Shown here: positions 25,801 through 41,639 of the stretch, one piece after another
Layout: every line of letters begins with the position of its first letter
Position numbering within the stretch: the stretch's first letter is position 1
Assembly (NCBI GenBank): GCA_011800805.1
Contig: MPNW01000005.1
Location: forward strand, 9,610 to 73,609
Direction of reading: 5' to 3'
DNA length: 64,000 nucleotides
Origin: Hirudo medicinalis
Taxonomy: Eukaryota; Annelida; Clitellata; Hirudinida; Hirudinidae
Translations under genes and position numbers: made by a program
The notes under the pieces: generated by a model
Told to the model about the DNA's origin: nothing
Seen by the model: the letters and a program-made list of their open reading frames with translations, nothing else
Databases searched by the model: none

Positions 25801-27126
25801 TTGCTTTACCTTTACTTGGAAGTAAATTGATCAATTTTTTTATTAATAAAGACTTAATTAATCATGAAATACATCTAATTTCAACATAAAAATGAAAGGT
25901 TGTATGTGCCTGAACATTACTTAAATTTTGAACATTACACAATAAAAACACAATTTAATATATTTTTGTTAAAGATTTTTTTGAGATCACAACATTCTGC
26001 ATGAAGTTTACCTCGGTAATACTTGTAATGCTATAGGCATGACCAAGAAAGAGGCCATTTTCAAGTCTTTCCTCAGTCGTCCTTCTTGTTGCCTGTTGAA
26101 GTCAATTGATCATTTCTTGTTTAAACATTTTTTTACTGGAAAATAATCTTTCAAAGTACGTTAATAGAGGTTCCCATGAGTGTGTTCATTTTGTTTTGCA
26201 TGTAGAGAAAATTCAAAAATTCTTGTGGTTTTTTTCTTTGTCTTGTTAAATCAATTCTCTGCCCAATACCCCCAGTGAAATCAACAAGTGCATCTTCAAT
26301 CCATCCCCCATCCAAAGCCTCATAAGAGCCTGCCAATCTAGTTAATTATAAACCTTCAAGAGATAAGAACAGTGGCTTGAGCCAACTTTTAATGCTTAGA
26401 CAAACTTTGCATATGCCTTTTCAAGTAGGCCTGGCCAAAATTCATCAGGACGTTCCCTGTTGCTACAAAACACTAACTGCTGATCAGCACTTGTTGGCAA
26501 TCTGTCATCAATTATCACCTCTGTCCACTCTCCATAAAACCAAAAGTTGAATCTAAATATTCCTTTAAAATAAATAAACACAAGAGCCTTTAATAACGAA
26601 CGCATGTCTTATTTAAACAAAAAACAAAAATATAAAGAGGACTAATACGTGCCTGCGTAAGTTTCATCAAAGCACTGTTCTACCGGCACAACTCTCTCAA
26701 ACAATTTCGGTCTCGTTGCCAACGTCGCGACTGCAGCAACATACCAACAATCCCCTGAAACAGGACAAGCTCAAGACGAATTAACGAGTGTGTAAAATAT
26801 AACTATCAACCAATCAACCAATATCAACAAAATCTAACCCAGTTGTCCTTGATCGAGATCGAATCTAGAAGCGCCATCAACCATGAAAAACGGCTGAAAG
26901 CAGATGTCCTAAATAAATATATAATGATAAATATATGGTTGCATAAATTGTCATCATGTGCGACTCAAATCATAAAATATATTACCGTCGGACGGGACCA
27001 ATATATTGAACGGTCTATTTTACTGAAATAAATCGATCTAGCCACTGCCGGAAATTCCCTATCTTCGAATAGTTTATTCGAGGAAAGACATTTGGATCTA
27101 ATAATTTCGAACTTGTCTCCTTCCAT
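22900..27126 (-). CDS. Classical calpain (CysPc, C2-like, penta-EF-hand)
   Basis: Predicted 659-aa Ca2+-dependent cysteine protease in 19 exons: 27126-26986, 26908-26839, 26754-26653, 26562-26406, 26337-26160, 26092-26012, 25809-25724, 25322-25245, 25177-25099, 25032-24966, 24884-24712, 24587-24376, 24288-24258, 23849-23794 preceded by 24186-24072, 23723-23576, 23368-23252, 23062-23001, 22926-22900 (1980 nt, exact phase). The catalytic triad is complete: Cys73 in QGQLGDCW, His234 in GHAYSIT, Asn258 in RLRNPWG. Other landmarks are [17 protein letters not shown] and [10 protein letters not shown] at the start of the C2-like domain III. The C-terminal penta-EF-hand part includes [20 protein letters not shown] and [18 protein letters not shown]. 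It is therefore a classical calpain, not the calpain-5/TRA-3 type. The intron after ETYAG's first four residues has a GC donor (GCAG|gcacgt). A 31-nt exon at 24288-24258 is needed to keep frame. Confidence 0.92.
25495..25660. repeat. Dispersed repeat B, copy inside calpain intron
   Basis: This intronic segment combines gggttgcattcctgcatgc with, further on, tatttatatggcactatata. In reverse complement it resembles gcatgcaggaatacaaccc at 51843-51861, where the motif atttatataacgccc also occurs. It is a member of the family described at 51776. Confidence 0.5.
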
Positions 27127-28049
27127 TTTTGCCACGAAGTGGTTAAGCGATACTTAATCACACCTGAACTATTAGTAATTTACAGTCCCCTTTACATACT
27201 TCAAGGTGAGGCTTGCATAGATACCAATACACAAAGTTGGCGCCTTCTTTGAATTAGACATATCTGTGCGAAAACCATTTATCGAACCGTTTTGAACTAG
27301 ATTCAGATTTACTAAAGGTTAAGAATGCACTTAATGTTAAGAAATGCATAAATGCACTTATTGTTGAGAAATTCACTTGAATGCATGGAGAAATAATTCA
27401 GAATGGAACTTTTAGCAAAATTTCCTTTGAAAGCAGTTGGAGACATTGGAGAGTCGTCCCTGGTTTAGGGTGGCAAATGTTTTCACCAAGTATAGAAACT
27501 TGAGCGTTTTTCTAAATCTTTGAAATTTCTAAAGGTCAATTGTAGATCTTTTTTACATCCTTGTCAAAAAAAAGTAGTTCAGAATTCGATGATGGTTTGT
27601 GGTTTGGTTTGGCCACCCATTGTTTGGCTGATCTAGAAATGGCCCAAAACTTTAAGGATTTTTACTCGGCTTAAAAGTCGAGGGATATTTGACTGAGATT
27701 TTTGGCGAACAGGGGGCAATAACATCACAAGCTCTTATAATAATACTTAAATGCTTGTTTTAATGGCTGACATTCCTCAGCAGACGATGGGACTCATTAA
27801 ACTAATAGCAAGGTAATTGAAATATGAATGTTGATATGCGGTTTTTTAGTATAAAAATATTACATGACATAAAATCATAACTTTATTACTTATTATGTTA
27901 AAATATCAATTAAAATCTTTGTAAAATTATATTATCTTTGTTTGTTTCGGTTTCATCGAGGATTTTCTGATGCTTTCGGCGTGTGCGGTTTTTAACCGTG
28001 ACTCAAAATTGTTTGATTTGAGTGTGTCAACATTACTAAAACAATCAAA
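27127..28049. other. Divergent promoter region, calpain (-) / IMPACT (+)
   Basis: About 920 bp between two head-to-head start codons, with no open exon visible. It probably carries both promoters. I see no clear TATA box or known element. Confidence 0.5.
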
Positions 28050-29965
28050 ATGGAAGACAATTGGATTAAACAGGTATGAAACTAAATTTTATTAAATGAA
28101 AAATTTAAAATTTAAAAAAATTCATTGTTTACATAACATGTTTTAGGCAGACGAAATGGAAGCTTTGACTGCCATTTTTGGAGATCAGTTAGTTATTGAC
28201 AAGGGAAATGATAAGATATTTAGCATTTCTTTAAGTGAAGGGGAAGGAGTCTATAAAAATAACCTGACCTTGCAGGTCTATATTGAAATATTTGTACATA
28301 TGTCCATTTGATTACATAAAAAAATTATAATGTTTTATTACAGGTGACATTTGGTCCTGAATATCCAAGCCATGCTCCTCCAACATATAACATCAAGTAG
28401 ATTGAAAATTTAAATTCATAATATAAATTGTCTAACCCGATTCTTAATTCAGGTCATATTTTATTGAATTTGTAGACATTCAACTCTCAGGGGCAATGAA
28501 CTCAAGAGGCTTTCCAGCTTGCTCGACCAAATTTATTTGTGAGTTGCCTTCATTCAATAATCTGACTTAATCCTTTTGTATTTATGGTAATTTTGTTCTT
28601 CCCAGAGACAATTTGGGAGAATCAATTGTTTATCATTGGCTTGATAAAATCAAAGAGGTACTTTATGACAAAGTAACCATGGTTTCTGAAATTTCTGATC
28701 CACCAGTCGGTTAGTTTCTGAACCAGATGTGGTTGTCTCTATTTGCAAATTGTTTAAACTTTTGTAAAGTTGTAGAAAATGCTGTTGAGGATGGTGGAGT
28801 AAATGAGCATTTGTTAGAGGAACCCTGTTATGACCAGAGTAATTTTCAATTTTTGTCAGAGAAGACAAAACCAGTCCAGGATGTCAAAGGTTGGGAAGCA
28901 TTTTTGGTTTTAAACAAAACCTCAAAAAAATCATTTTTTTTTAAAGTAACATAAGTTCATGTATTTCAGAAGTTTCTCTGCCTCCCATACATCATGGTGA
29001 ATTTGTAAGAGATAGGAAGAGTGTTTTTCAAGGCCATCTTGCACCAGTCACAGATAAAAGACAGGCAAATAAGATATTATCACAATAATCATAAATATCA
29101 TATTTCTATATCATCTGAATATTTTCCTTAAATATGCTTATTATTAGGTTGACCTTGTAATGGATAAATTGAAAGAAAATAAAAAGATTGCAACTGCCAC
29201 TCACAACATAATTGCATACAGGTATTTATCCTTACAACTTTTAGTGACAATCCGGCCACATCAACTCACATTATTTCACTTAAATTTTCATCCCAATAGG
29301 ATTGACTGCAACAATGGTGGTTTTATTACTGGATGTCATGATGATGGAGAGACTCATGCCAGTTCTAGGATGCTTCATCTCCTTGATGTCAGATGATTTG
29401 ATTTTATTTTGATCTTATGATTTTGTTTTTGAAATATTATCTATTATCTAATGTTTTAAAAGCAAATTCATCTACATTAACATTTTGATTATTTTCTATA
29501 AGCTCCAAATCATTTTAGCGAACAGACATGAATCATGGAGTTAAACACAGTTTTAGATGATGCAACACAAGTTTTTTGAGATTATTTTGTATTGTTTCAG
29601 ATTGTGGATGCAAGGAATGTTTTGGTGGTTGTCACAAGGTGGTATGGAGGCGTCCACCTCGGACCAGACAGGTTCAAACACATAAACAATTGCACTAGGG
29701 AACTTCTTGAAATCCATGGCTACATCTCTGAAAAGGTTTTTGCATTTGATAATTTCATGCCTCTGGTGCTATATGAATATGATATTAATATCTAATATTG
29801 CCAATGTTACATACTACATTGTACAACACTACTTTAAATATGTGAATGACATGTGTTCCAAGTATTTAATCTCTTTAATACTTTCTGCAGTCTAACTCCA
29901 AGCATGGACCTAAAAAGGATTCAAGTGACTCTTCAAATACTAAGGCTAAAAACAAAAGACATTGA
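28050..29965 (+). CDS. IMPACT: IMPACT homolog (RWD + UPF0029 domains)
   Basis: Homolog of IMPACT/Yih1, which binds GCN1 and so restrains GCN2-driven eIF2alpha phosphorylation. Exons: 28050-28073, 28147-28275, 28345-28396, exon 4 ending 28538, 28608-28709, 28770-28889, 28970-29064, 29148-29221, 29300-29387, 29601-29735, 29891-29965. The N-terminal RWD domain includes ADEMEALTAIFGDQ and NLGESIVYHWLDKIKEVL. The C-terminal domain has DRRSVFQGHLAPV, KIATATHNIIAYR, DDGETHASSRMLHLL and VVVTRWYGGVHLGPDRFKHI. A lysine-rich tail ends KNKRH. Exon 4 starts at 28476 (open frame, 318 aa) or at 28453 if one C is missing near 28380 (see findings). The exon 7 donor is GC (ACAG|gcaaat). AATAAA lies at 29999-30004. 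Upstream neighbour calpain is divergent. Confidence 0.93.
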
Positions 29966-30996
29966 TAAATGTATTATGATAGAACCTATAAATATGTCAA
30001 TAAATTTTATTCTGCTAGCATGAAATTGAAGGTACATGTATTTGTGTCTTTTAGATTTGCTTGGTTATGATTATTGTGATTATTGTATGAAAGCTATTAT
30101 ACCATTTTAATAACTAAATTACTTATTAACTTGATTGCTTTATTTTTTGGATTACCATAGCTGGAATTATAAGACAAATGATAATTATATTCAATAAGAA
30201 AGTAATGTGTCTTGACATTTACTTTTAAATTGTTTTAATGGCACAATTAATGTATGTTTTTGAGGCTCCCCTCACAATATTTGATTTACCACATTTCACT
30301 TCTTATTTTATAGCAAGATTTTAGATTGAGGCTTAGTATTGATTCTTGTCTGACGTTTAAGATAGCTGACGTTTAGTGCAATTGAGGTATTAACATGCTC
30401 CTTTTTTTTTATCTATTTCAAAACTGGGCAAAATACAGATAGCCTGCTGCTAAGTTTCTCCTCATCACGTGTATACCATTGCCCCTCGTGTGATGTGGCA
30501 AACGTTCCATTTTTCAAAAGTTCAGCAGACTCCACAGATTTGTAATCAATTAAGGCCATTATAAACTCCTCAAGGCGATATTTTAAAATGTCATTTAAGG
30601 TCGATTTTCGACATTGTGGCAAGCTGGTCAGACAACATAATGGCATACAATACTTGTTGAAGATATTAAAAATCTCATTAATTAATTTAATGTGATTTAT
30701 AGGGTATATCCTCAAAGTTAGGGAGTTTGACAAAGTGGTTCTTTTTTTTTCAAGAATCCTGCTAAGTCAGATTCAAAGTTATTAGTCAAAGTGAGTTGGC
30801 TGAGAACCTTGATTATTTATTTTTTTAAAGTCCCTCGCATAACTGAGATGATTTGGACGAGGCTGCGCACCTTGTTTTGCCAACTGCCAATAAAGTAATA
30901 AATCAAACAACATCAGGTCGCCGGCGCGCGGGTTTTTGGCGTTTGGTTTCGAGATATAAGCGGCCTTTCTATGTAAAATTTTTAACATACCTTAAA
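29966..30996. other. IMPACT 3' UTR and B3GLCT upstream region
   Basis: After the IMPACT poly(A) signal there is about 1 kb without a gene I can support. A minus-strand open frame at 30413-30733 has no ATG at its start and no recognisable domain. A GC-rich patch at about 30915-30935 (gtcgccggcgcgcgggttt) may mark the B3GLCT promoter. Confidence 0.45.
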
Positions 30997-33934
30997 ATGA
31001 CTTCAGAGCGATCTAAATGGTTGTTTCTACTTTTGAGTATTTTTGCAATTTTTCTTTTGGTGTATACTGATATAGTGCATGCCGGTAAGAAATCTTGCAT
31101 GCTTTGCTGCCTTAGTACATATAATGGTTTATAAAATTTGTATTCAGAACAAAGGGAAGTTTTAATTGCTATATTGAATCCGTTAAACAAATTCCATGAA
31201 AAGAAAGCAGAGCTGCTAAAACGGGACATTGAGCTGCAGTATAAAAAGGATGAAGGGGTGAGATGATTAATTGGTTCTTAGCTTTGACATAACTTTAATA
31301 TCAAATTCCAGTTGTTAAGGCCTAATGTAGTTCTCTTAAATGAAGAAAAGATTCAGGGAGCCTGGACTATGTTGCCTCTTATGTCAAGGTCAATTTAAAC
31401 AAGAAAAATATCACAATATAATTTTCCTCAGATATTCACTGACATGGCGTGGGGTTCAACGATTTTTAGGTTAATAAACAAGTGTCCAAATTGCCTAGCT
31501 GTCATTTTTTGTGATGAAAACATTGAGATTAAACTGAAAATATTGACAAATGAATTTCTCAAACTGGACTTCACTCAGGTACTTTTATGTGTTTGAAAGA
31601 TGGATGAGTTGATTAAACATTAAATTTAAATATATCTTGACCCAGTTATTCTGCTTATTGAAAAGATGGTTATCGCTAGAAATGTTTACGTAATATCGGG
31701 TTGAACGTCATTATCTTTAAGGTGCATCTTGGTTTACCATAAGTATCTTAGCTTAAAAATTGCAAGTATTTTACAATTAGACATTGATTTATAGGAGCTC
31801 AATATTATCAGTTTATAAATTTCCAGGTTAGCATGCTTAATAACACTGGAATGATAATTGTATTTCATTTATATAGTGCTACATAAATAATATCAGATAC
31901 ATAATGCTCTTTGTCTAAATAAAGAAAGTACATTCGTGACAGTGCAAGTTGGGTTGAGTGCACAACACATTATTATTGATGCCATTATCATGGCTTTTGG
32001 GAATGCAACCATAACATGCCATCAAATTTAATATCTTTGACATAGAAGGAGTTATTTGGTGGTCGATTGTTACAAGATAGCAGTCCAACAATTGTACATC
32101 ATTATAACTTCAAGAATGATCTCTCGTTCAAGTATCCTGATTTTGCATCTGGATTTTTTCTTTCAATGGCTTTGGTAAAGAAGTAAGTGAATTTGTGGAT
32201 GTAGTTTTCATGAATTCTTTCTTCTTCTTTTTTAATCATGCATGTTTTTGCATTTAGACTTGCAGAGAAATTTGATCGGTCCAAAGCAAAAATAGACTTT
32301 ACCATTGATCCCTATTATGAGGTACTTATATTGGATTTGTTGCAAAAATGTCAAATTATTTGTTTTATTTTAAAACATTGATAATGTTCTACTTTGGGTT
32401 TTTAACTTGAACAATATAGTTATAAATAGTTTATCAAATGATATGTTAATGAACCAATGCAGAATATGATATTCCCAATTACAGCTATCTCAATTTATCT
32501 TCGATGATGGAAGGGGTGTCAATTTAACATCTTTTAACTTCATCTGTGGTGCTAAGGAAAGGTCAGAAAAATGTGCTCTCACATGTGGTGCACAGAATCC
32601 AGCTTGTGTGAGTTCATGCCTTTATAATGCTTGGTTAGAACATTTGTTGGTTATTGTATCAAACATACCTTTTTTCAGCATGAATTTAAAACAGAAAATG
32701 AGGATGTGCTTGTGGCAGTGAAAACTTGCAACAAATTCCATGAATCAAGAGGTTGGTGCTTCTTTGCAATGCTGATGCATTGAGTGCTGCTTTCATAATG
32801 AAGTTCTTAATTTCAGTTCCTGTATTGAATAAAACCTGGGGACATTCTGTGAACAACATCATATATTTCAGTGATGTTGCTAATGAAAGCATTCCTACCC
32901 ATTTTGTTGGAGTGCCTAACACTGAGCGAGTTGAGTGGCTTCAATATTCAGCTTGATAATGTTTGCACAGACATTATAAAAAAGAATATTTGGTTGAATG
33001 AACTGCTGTTCGATCATCTTTCGTCATTTTTTTACTTTAGATTCAATTGTTTTAATTTTTGAAACTTTAGGCCATTGCAAGAAGTTTTTCATGATTCTAG
33101 AGAAATGCAGCATCATTATGGAGCAAAATGATTACAAATGGCTACTTGTTGTTGATGATGACACTTTGGTCAGGTATTGCATTCAAATATGAAACATATT
33201 ATTCTGAGATTGTCACTTATCAGTTGTAAATGATTATCAATTTTGGATGCGATGGATACATTGATAAGCTGGCAAGACAAACCAAGACTGCAAATGCAAT
33301 TAATTGCTATGGTTTTAAATCCAAAGCTATTAGGCATGGGATATTGGCCACCATACTTTCATGCTGACCCTCATACCTCACTCCATGAATTGAACATCTT
33401 TCTCTCCTTGTAACTCTAACAATAACACAATTTCAGCTTTGAAAGGCTTCTGAATCTGCTCTCATGTTACAATTCTCAGGATATTATTTTTCTTGGGGAG
33501 CGATATGGATATGGTGTTGTCAGTGGACATGGATATGATTATGTAACCCTCGGAGGAGGGTGAGTATTGCCTAGCATTAAAATCAAGCAATGGGTTTAAG
33601 AGATTCACTTTAGATTTCAATTTGACTCAGAATGGTGATCAGCAGGAAAGGGCTAGAAAAGGTAGTGAAGAGTGATTCCTGTGGATGCTCCAAGAATGAT
33701 GCTCCTGATGACATGACTATGGGCATGTGTCTACTCCACATCGGACTCCCCATTACCCACAGTTCTCTCTTCCATCAGGCAAGACCTTCTGATTATGCAG
33801 CAGCCTACTTGGAGAACCAATTGCCGATCTCTTTCCATCGATACTGGGAAAATGATCCTTACGAGGTCTACAACATGTGGCTCAAAAAGAGCACCTCCTC
33901 AACCAACAAGCACGAGCCCAGGAGCGATCTTTAA
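30997..33934 (+). CDS. B3GLCT: Beta-1,3-glucosyltransferase (O-fucose specific)
   Basis: ER enzyme that adds glucose to O-linked fucose on thrombospondin type 1 repeats. Exons: 30997-31084, 31148-31257, 31312-31388, 31470-31578, 32049-32182, 32258-32321, 32485-32607, 32679-32751, 32817-32930, 33071-33173, 33437-33559, 33631-33934. An N-terminal hydrophobic segment ([19 protein letters not shown]) serves as signal or anchor. Landmarks: [56 protein letters not shown], the metal-binding [38 protein letters not shown] and PISFHRYW. It ends ...EPRSDL, a KDEL-like retention tail; the human enzyme ends in REEL. The join between exons 9 and 10 needs an extra G to be canonical: exon 9 reads GAGCGA|gttgag while exon 10 starts ag|GCCATTGC. 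AATAAA lies at 34155. Confidence 0.93.
31860..32010. repeat. Dispersed repeat B, copy inside B3GLCT intron
   Basis: Begins catttatatagtgctacataa and continues with gcaagttgggttgagtgc and gggaatgcaacc, as in the family described at 51776. Confidence 0.5.
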
Positions 33935-34681
33935 TCCAAGCCACTCATTCATCGGACAAAACATCTTATGAAACTCTAGTTCAGTTTACATCTACCAATT
34001 TGTAATTAAGAAGATAGTATTGTGTAGTTATGATCTTATGCTTAGCTTGTTTGGAGCTCTGGAGCTGTACGCTCCTCTCATACCTATTGACGTGCCATTA
34101 TCAATGTTCTATATTCACCTAAGTGAGAATTTGTGGTTTGCAGTTTGTGGGATCAATAAACACTTAAACTATTGAAATTGGGTTATGCATCATTTTCTTT
34201 TTGTGAGTTCCTAAGTCCTCTTACGGTCTTGGGACTCAGAACCCTTTCTAAATCTTGCTTGATTTGAAGAAAGATCAGAGAGCTGTATCAGATGGAATAA
34301 TGCTTAGTTTCTCCAGCTAGAAGTTTGCATCTCCAATAGTTCCAAGCTATTTTTGCATTTTGAGTGAAGGCTACATCAACAAAAATCTAAAGTTCCGCAA
34401 GGGTTAAGCCAAGCAGTTGTATTTCAAGATCAGAAACCCCAAAATGGATGACCAATAAAGTTTATATCCATGCCATCTATTTAAAAATAGATCTTGAAAA
34501 TATTATGCTCAGAGAATTCATATAAAATAAAAAATACTCAGCAAGTGAAATGATCAGACAAACAATTTGTAAGGCCACGATTTGCAATACATCACAGCAA
34601 ATTATAACAATAAAGATATGACAATGATTTCGAGTCAGTAAATGAAGTTTGGCTTTGTTGCTTGGTCGACCTTGATGACTT
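33935..34681. other. Convergent 3' regions of B3GLCT and DBT
   Basis: 3' UTR of B3GLCT (AATAAA at 34155-34160) followed by the DBT 3' UTR on the other strand. No coding signal. Confidence 0.6.
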
Positions 34682-38217
<3,536 letters not shown>

Positions 38218-39047
38218 GCGAACGATCCAAAGACCTATTATTGTAGGCAAAGTCTTATTCCGTAAACTGAAGGAAACGTCGAACAGTTTTAACTTTTAAA
38301 TGTTTACCTTCAATCAAAATATTCCAGATAGTTAATTAAAAAGTTTTAAAGTAATGCTTTTAAACTTGAAATGTCTCGTCAGACTTATTTAGGGTTTATA
38401 CTTAACTCTTAAGGTAAATAATTTATAGCTTTCGTTTCTAAATATAAAATTTCGATTTCAACAATCATGGATTTTTATTGAATAGATGGCTAACCTTCAA
38501 CCATGTTAATAAATGAGACCACTTTGAGCGAAGTCTACAAAAAGCTATGTGACTATCTCACCTGGAAAAGTTAGCGCCGAATACATGCACGTTACTTCAA
38601 CGATCAGGCTTCATCATGTAATCATCTTACAGCAAATTCATTTAATTTCACTAATGAAATGGACATTAATAAAAGCATCATCATCAACGGCAGGCAGTTA
38701 AGAACGTTTAAGTTTAATTTAATAATGAGAGATGTTTCAATAAAATATACCAAAGCAAACCAAAATGACCAAAAAATGGATACATTTCGGCAGAGATTAA
38801 TTGTAATAATAGAAATTAAGCTTTGGTTAACCAAAAATATATTTAATAATATTTGTCGATTAAGCTTATAAAGCTTATAACTTCATTCTATTCTACATTG
38901 TATTTTATTTGCTTTTCATCAAATGTTTCGTACGCGCCATGCAATTCCAGGCATAATTCGTTTTCGCTGTCAAGTTCTCCAAGTTATTTGTAAAGGCAGT
39001 GGCTGTATATAAGTGGACTAGTCATATTGTAAATATAGGAATTTAGG
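38218..39047. other. Divergent promoter region, DBT (-) / ZNF318-like (+)
   Basis: About 830 bp between two head-to-head genes. A TATA-like tatataag lies at about 39007-39014, some 35 nt before the ZNF318-like ATG; whether it acts as a core promoter is unknown. No exon is visible. Confidence 0.45.
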
Positions 39048-41472
39048 ATGACTAAACGAAAGGGGGAACTTTTCGCCGAGCTAAAAACTCAACTGAAATC
39101 CAGAATTGAAAGTGGCGATAATGCAAATGCCAAGTGCTGCAATCAGATTGTTAAATTTGCTGATCCTGAGAACATTATCAAAATTTCCGGTGACCCAAAA
39201 ATGCTCAGCTTACCGACCTGGCTGAACGGGGGCAATCTGAAGAATGTAACAAATTATCACAAGCTTTTGCAAAACCCAGGCTGGATTGCTTTGTAGACAT
39301 AACTTCGGGTGGTGATGACGAAAGAAAGAACAATTCTGACACTCAATTTAATGCCTCTAGTGGTAAGAAAACCATCCAAATTGAGGGAGGTGACAAATCA
39401 GAATGGACCAAGAAAACTGAGGAATTTTTGATGAAACTTCAGAACATGGAGTGTTACTCGAGACATGATGAGAAAACAACCTCTTCTGGGATAGATTCAG
39501 TCATAAACAAGAGCAAAAGAAAAGGCGATTTACATTCCAGACAACCTGACAAATCAGTTAGTCCTCCTTACAAAAAGACCAGTGACAGAAATTTAAGAGA
39601 ATCGAGTTCTAATCATGATGATAATATGTCTTCATCACACAAGATGTCTGACTTAAAATTGAAACCTAGAGTCAATTCTGGAGTGAGCAGAGATGACATC
39701 TGGGAGACTTTGCAGGCTCTCCGGAAGGAAGTTGCAAAACTTGAAAAGAAAAGATTTGAAATGGCTTCAAAGTCCTCAAAACAGAATGAAAAGTCAATGG
39801 CCACTGCCAAGCAACTGGAACAAGAAATGAAATGTCAGATGAAGCAGCTTTGGAGGGCTATCGACGATCTCTCTGGAGATAAAAAAGAGATTGGCTCTCA
39901 TGATGGAGATAGATCAGTCTCTGAAATGCAGGTTTTAAATTTTATCTGAGATATGAGCATGCAAAAATATAGTTTAGCTATTTTGCTGATGTCATTGTTG
40001 TGTCTTTTTTTTGCAGTCTTCAAGGAACAAAATAAGCTTTTCTCTGAAGAGTGACAAACAAAGAAATCCAGATAAGGGTTTGGCTCACAACTCAGGAAAA
40101 GATCACAAGGATGTTGAAGTTGACAGTCATCATGCAGTTCTTCCAACTGAAGCTAGAATAGCCAATAATGTTGTGCCAAGTGGCAAACCTTCAAACAGTA
40201 AGGGTGAATTGAGGGAAAAGAGTAATTCAATGGCACATGCAATGTCAGAGAGGATCAAATTTGCGACCTCTTTGTATTTGAAGGCGGAGAATTTCTATGA
40301 TGGAGGCAACCTATGGTGTCAGTTGTGCAACACGTTGCATAAAAACGTACATGAATTCTCCCAACATCTTCATTCTCAGGATCACATTAAGGTCAGTTGG
40401 ACTACTTTTTGTTGGGTTTTCTATCTATTTAGATATTTGTAAACAGCTTATGCATTAAGAACATTGCTTTCTCAGTGCTAAGTTCTACCCACCACCACAT
40501 TTTTGTGCATGGACATGTTGATGATGGCATAAAATCTGCTTCCAAAACATTTTGGTGCACATGATATCTATTTAGTATCTGAGATTTGTCTAATTGCAAA
40601 TGGTATTCTCAGGTAAGACAGATTGCATGCATGTCACTTATAACTTCATTTAATAACAATATCCGTGTTGAACATGACATTACCAAGCTCTCGGTAAAGA
40701 AAGAATCTGTTAAATGTTGATTGTGTTGAGATGAAGTGACTTCCAAAATGAGATCACTGATGGTTTGCTGTGCATGCTTGTTCCCAAGTAGCACTATTGC
40801 AATATTTAGAATTCAAACTGTGAAGATCAGAGAACATCAGACGATTCTGAAAGGCTGGAAATCAATCCAAAGAGTGCTCCTGCCAGAGGTAACACACATG
40901 ATAGTTTAAATTTTATTACTGCTGCTACTATTTGAAAGCAATTGTAAAATGCCACAACACTACATTTTGATGGACTATTAAATTGTTTATTAACAGTTTA
41001 CAATTTATTGCTATGCAGGGAAAACTAGTTTTAACAATAAATATAATCAGTGTTTGTATTCAAGAGTTGCAAATTGGTTTTGAAGTTTATGCACGAAAAT
41101 CGATTTCGAATTCGTTTGTCTGTGGAATATAAATCAAGTTCATTTTTTCAAGGGGACGAGTTCTTCAGGCCTCTAAAAGCCTACCACTGCTCATTATGCA
41201 ACACTTTCCTCAGTGATATCACAACTCTCAGGAAGCACTTTGTAAGCAAAGATCACAACATCAAGTTCAAGGTTGCATCTTTCTTCTTATAAATTATTTT
41301 TTTAGGATTGAAAGGATATGCATATTTTCCTTTCTAGGAGTTCTTGGCAAACAATGACAACTACGAAGTTCCTTACTTGACTCAGAAGATGGCTGTAATA
41401 TTAAGAAAGGAGCTGTCGAAGGATGTCAGGGCCAGTGTGAGTTGGTCTCTCAGAGAAGAAAGGGGCCACTAA
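39048..41472 (+). CDS. ZNF318-like protein with two U1/matrin-type zinc fingers
   Basis: Probable nuclear protein. Exon blocks: 39048-39931, 40017-40391, 40810-40888, 41153-41271, 41338-41472. A charged, Ser/Lys-rich middle with a coiled-coil stretch (LRKEVAKLEKKRFEM) precedes two fingers: LWCQLCN...FSQHLHSQDH (exon 2 end) and YHCSLCNTFLSDITTLRKHF...KDH (exon 4). The pairing, with SLYLKAENFYDGGN before finger 1 and PARGDEF before finger 2, resembles vertebrate ZNF318. The first block is not open in one frame: the N-terminal frame (MTKRKGELFAELKTQLKSRI) and the downstream frame (LTDLAERGQSEECNKLSQAF) are offset by one base near 39207-39211. Either a short intron (donor gttaaa near 39154, acceptor ctcag) or a missing base explains this. 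The end is set by TAA 41470, followed by AATAAA at 41506. Confidence 0.75.
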
Positions 41473-41639
41473 CCGCATCGGCAATATCAGCTGTGATGCC
41501 TGCATAATAAAGGCCTAAATTGAAAACAGTTTCAGCTTATGTGTTTGTACTTTGTTTTGTTGTACTTTCAGTGGAAAAGAGATTTCTGTTAAACCAAAAA
41601 ACATCTTGTGTGTATATGCCTGCTTTAGTTGATTTCCTT

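Noticed and set aside
26338..26405. Calpain intron that first seemed to need a CT-AG or GT-GA boundary
   Set aside because: Moving the donor four bases upstream (GCAAA|gtttgt) gives a canonical GT-AG intron, the right phase and a perfect [11 protein letters not shown].
30413..30733. 106-codon minus-strand ORF between IMPACT and B3GLCT
   Set aside because: Begins with TTG, has no recognisable domain, and an upstream frame cannot be spliced to it in phase.
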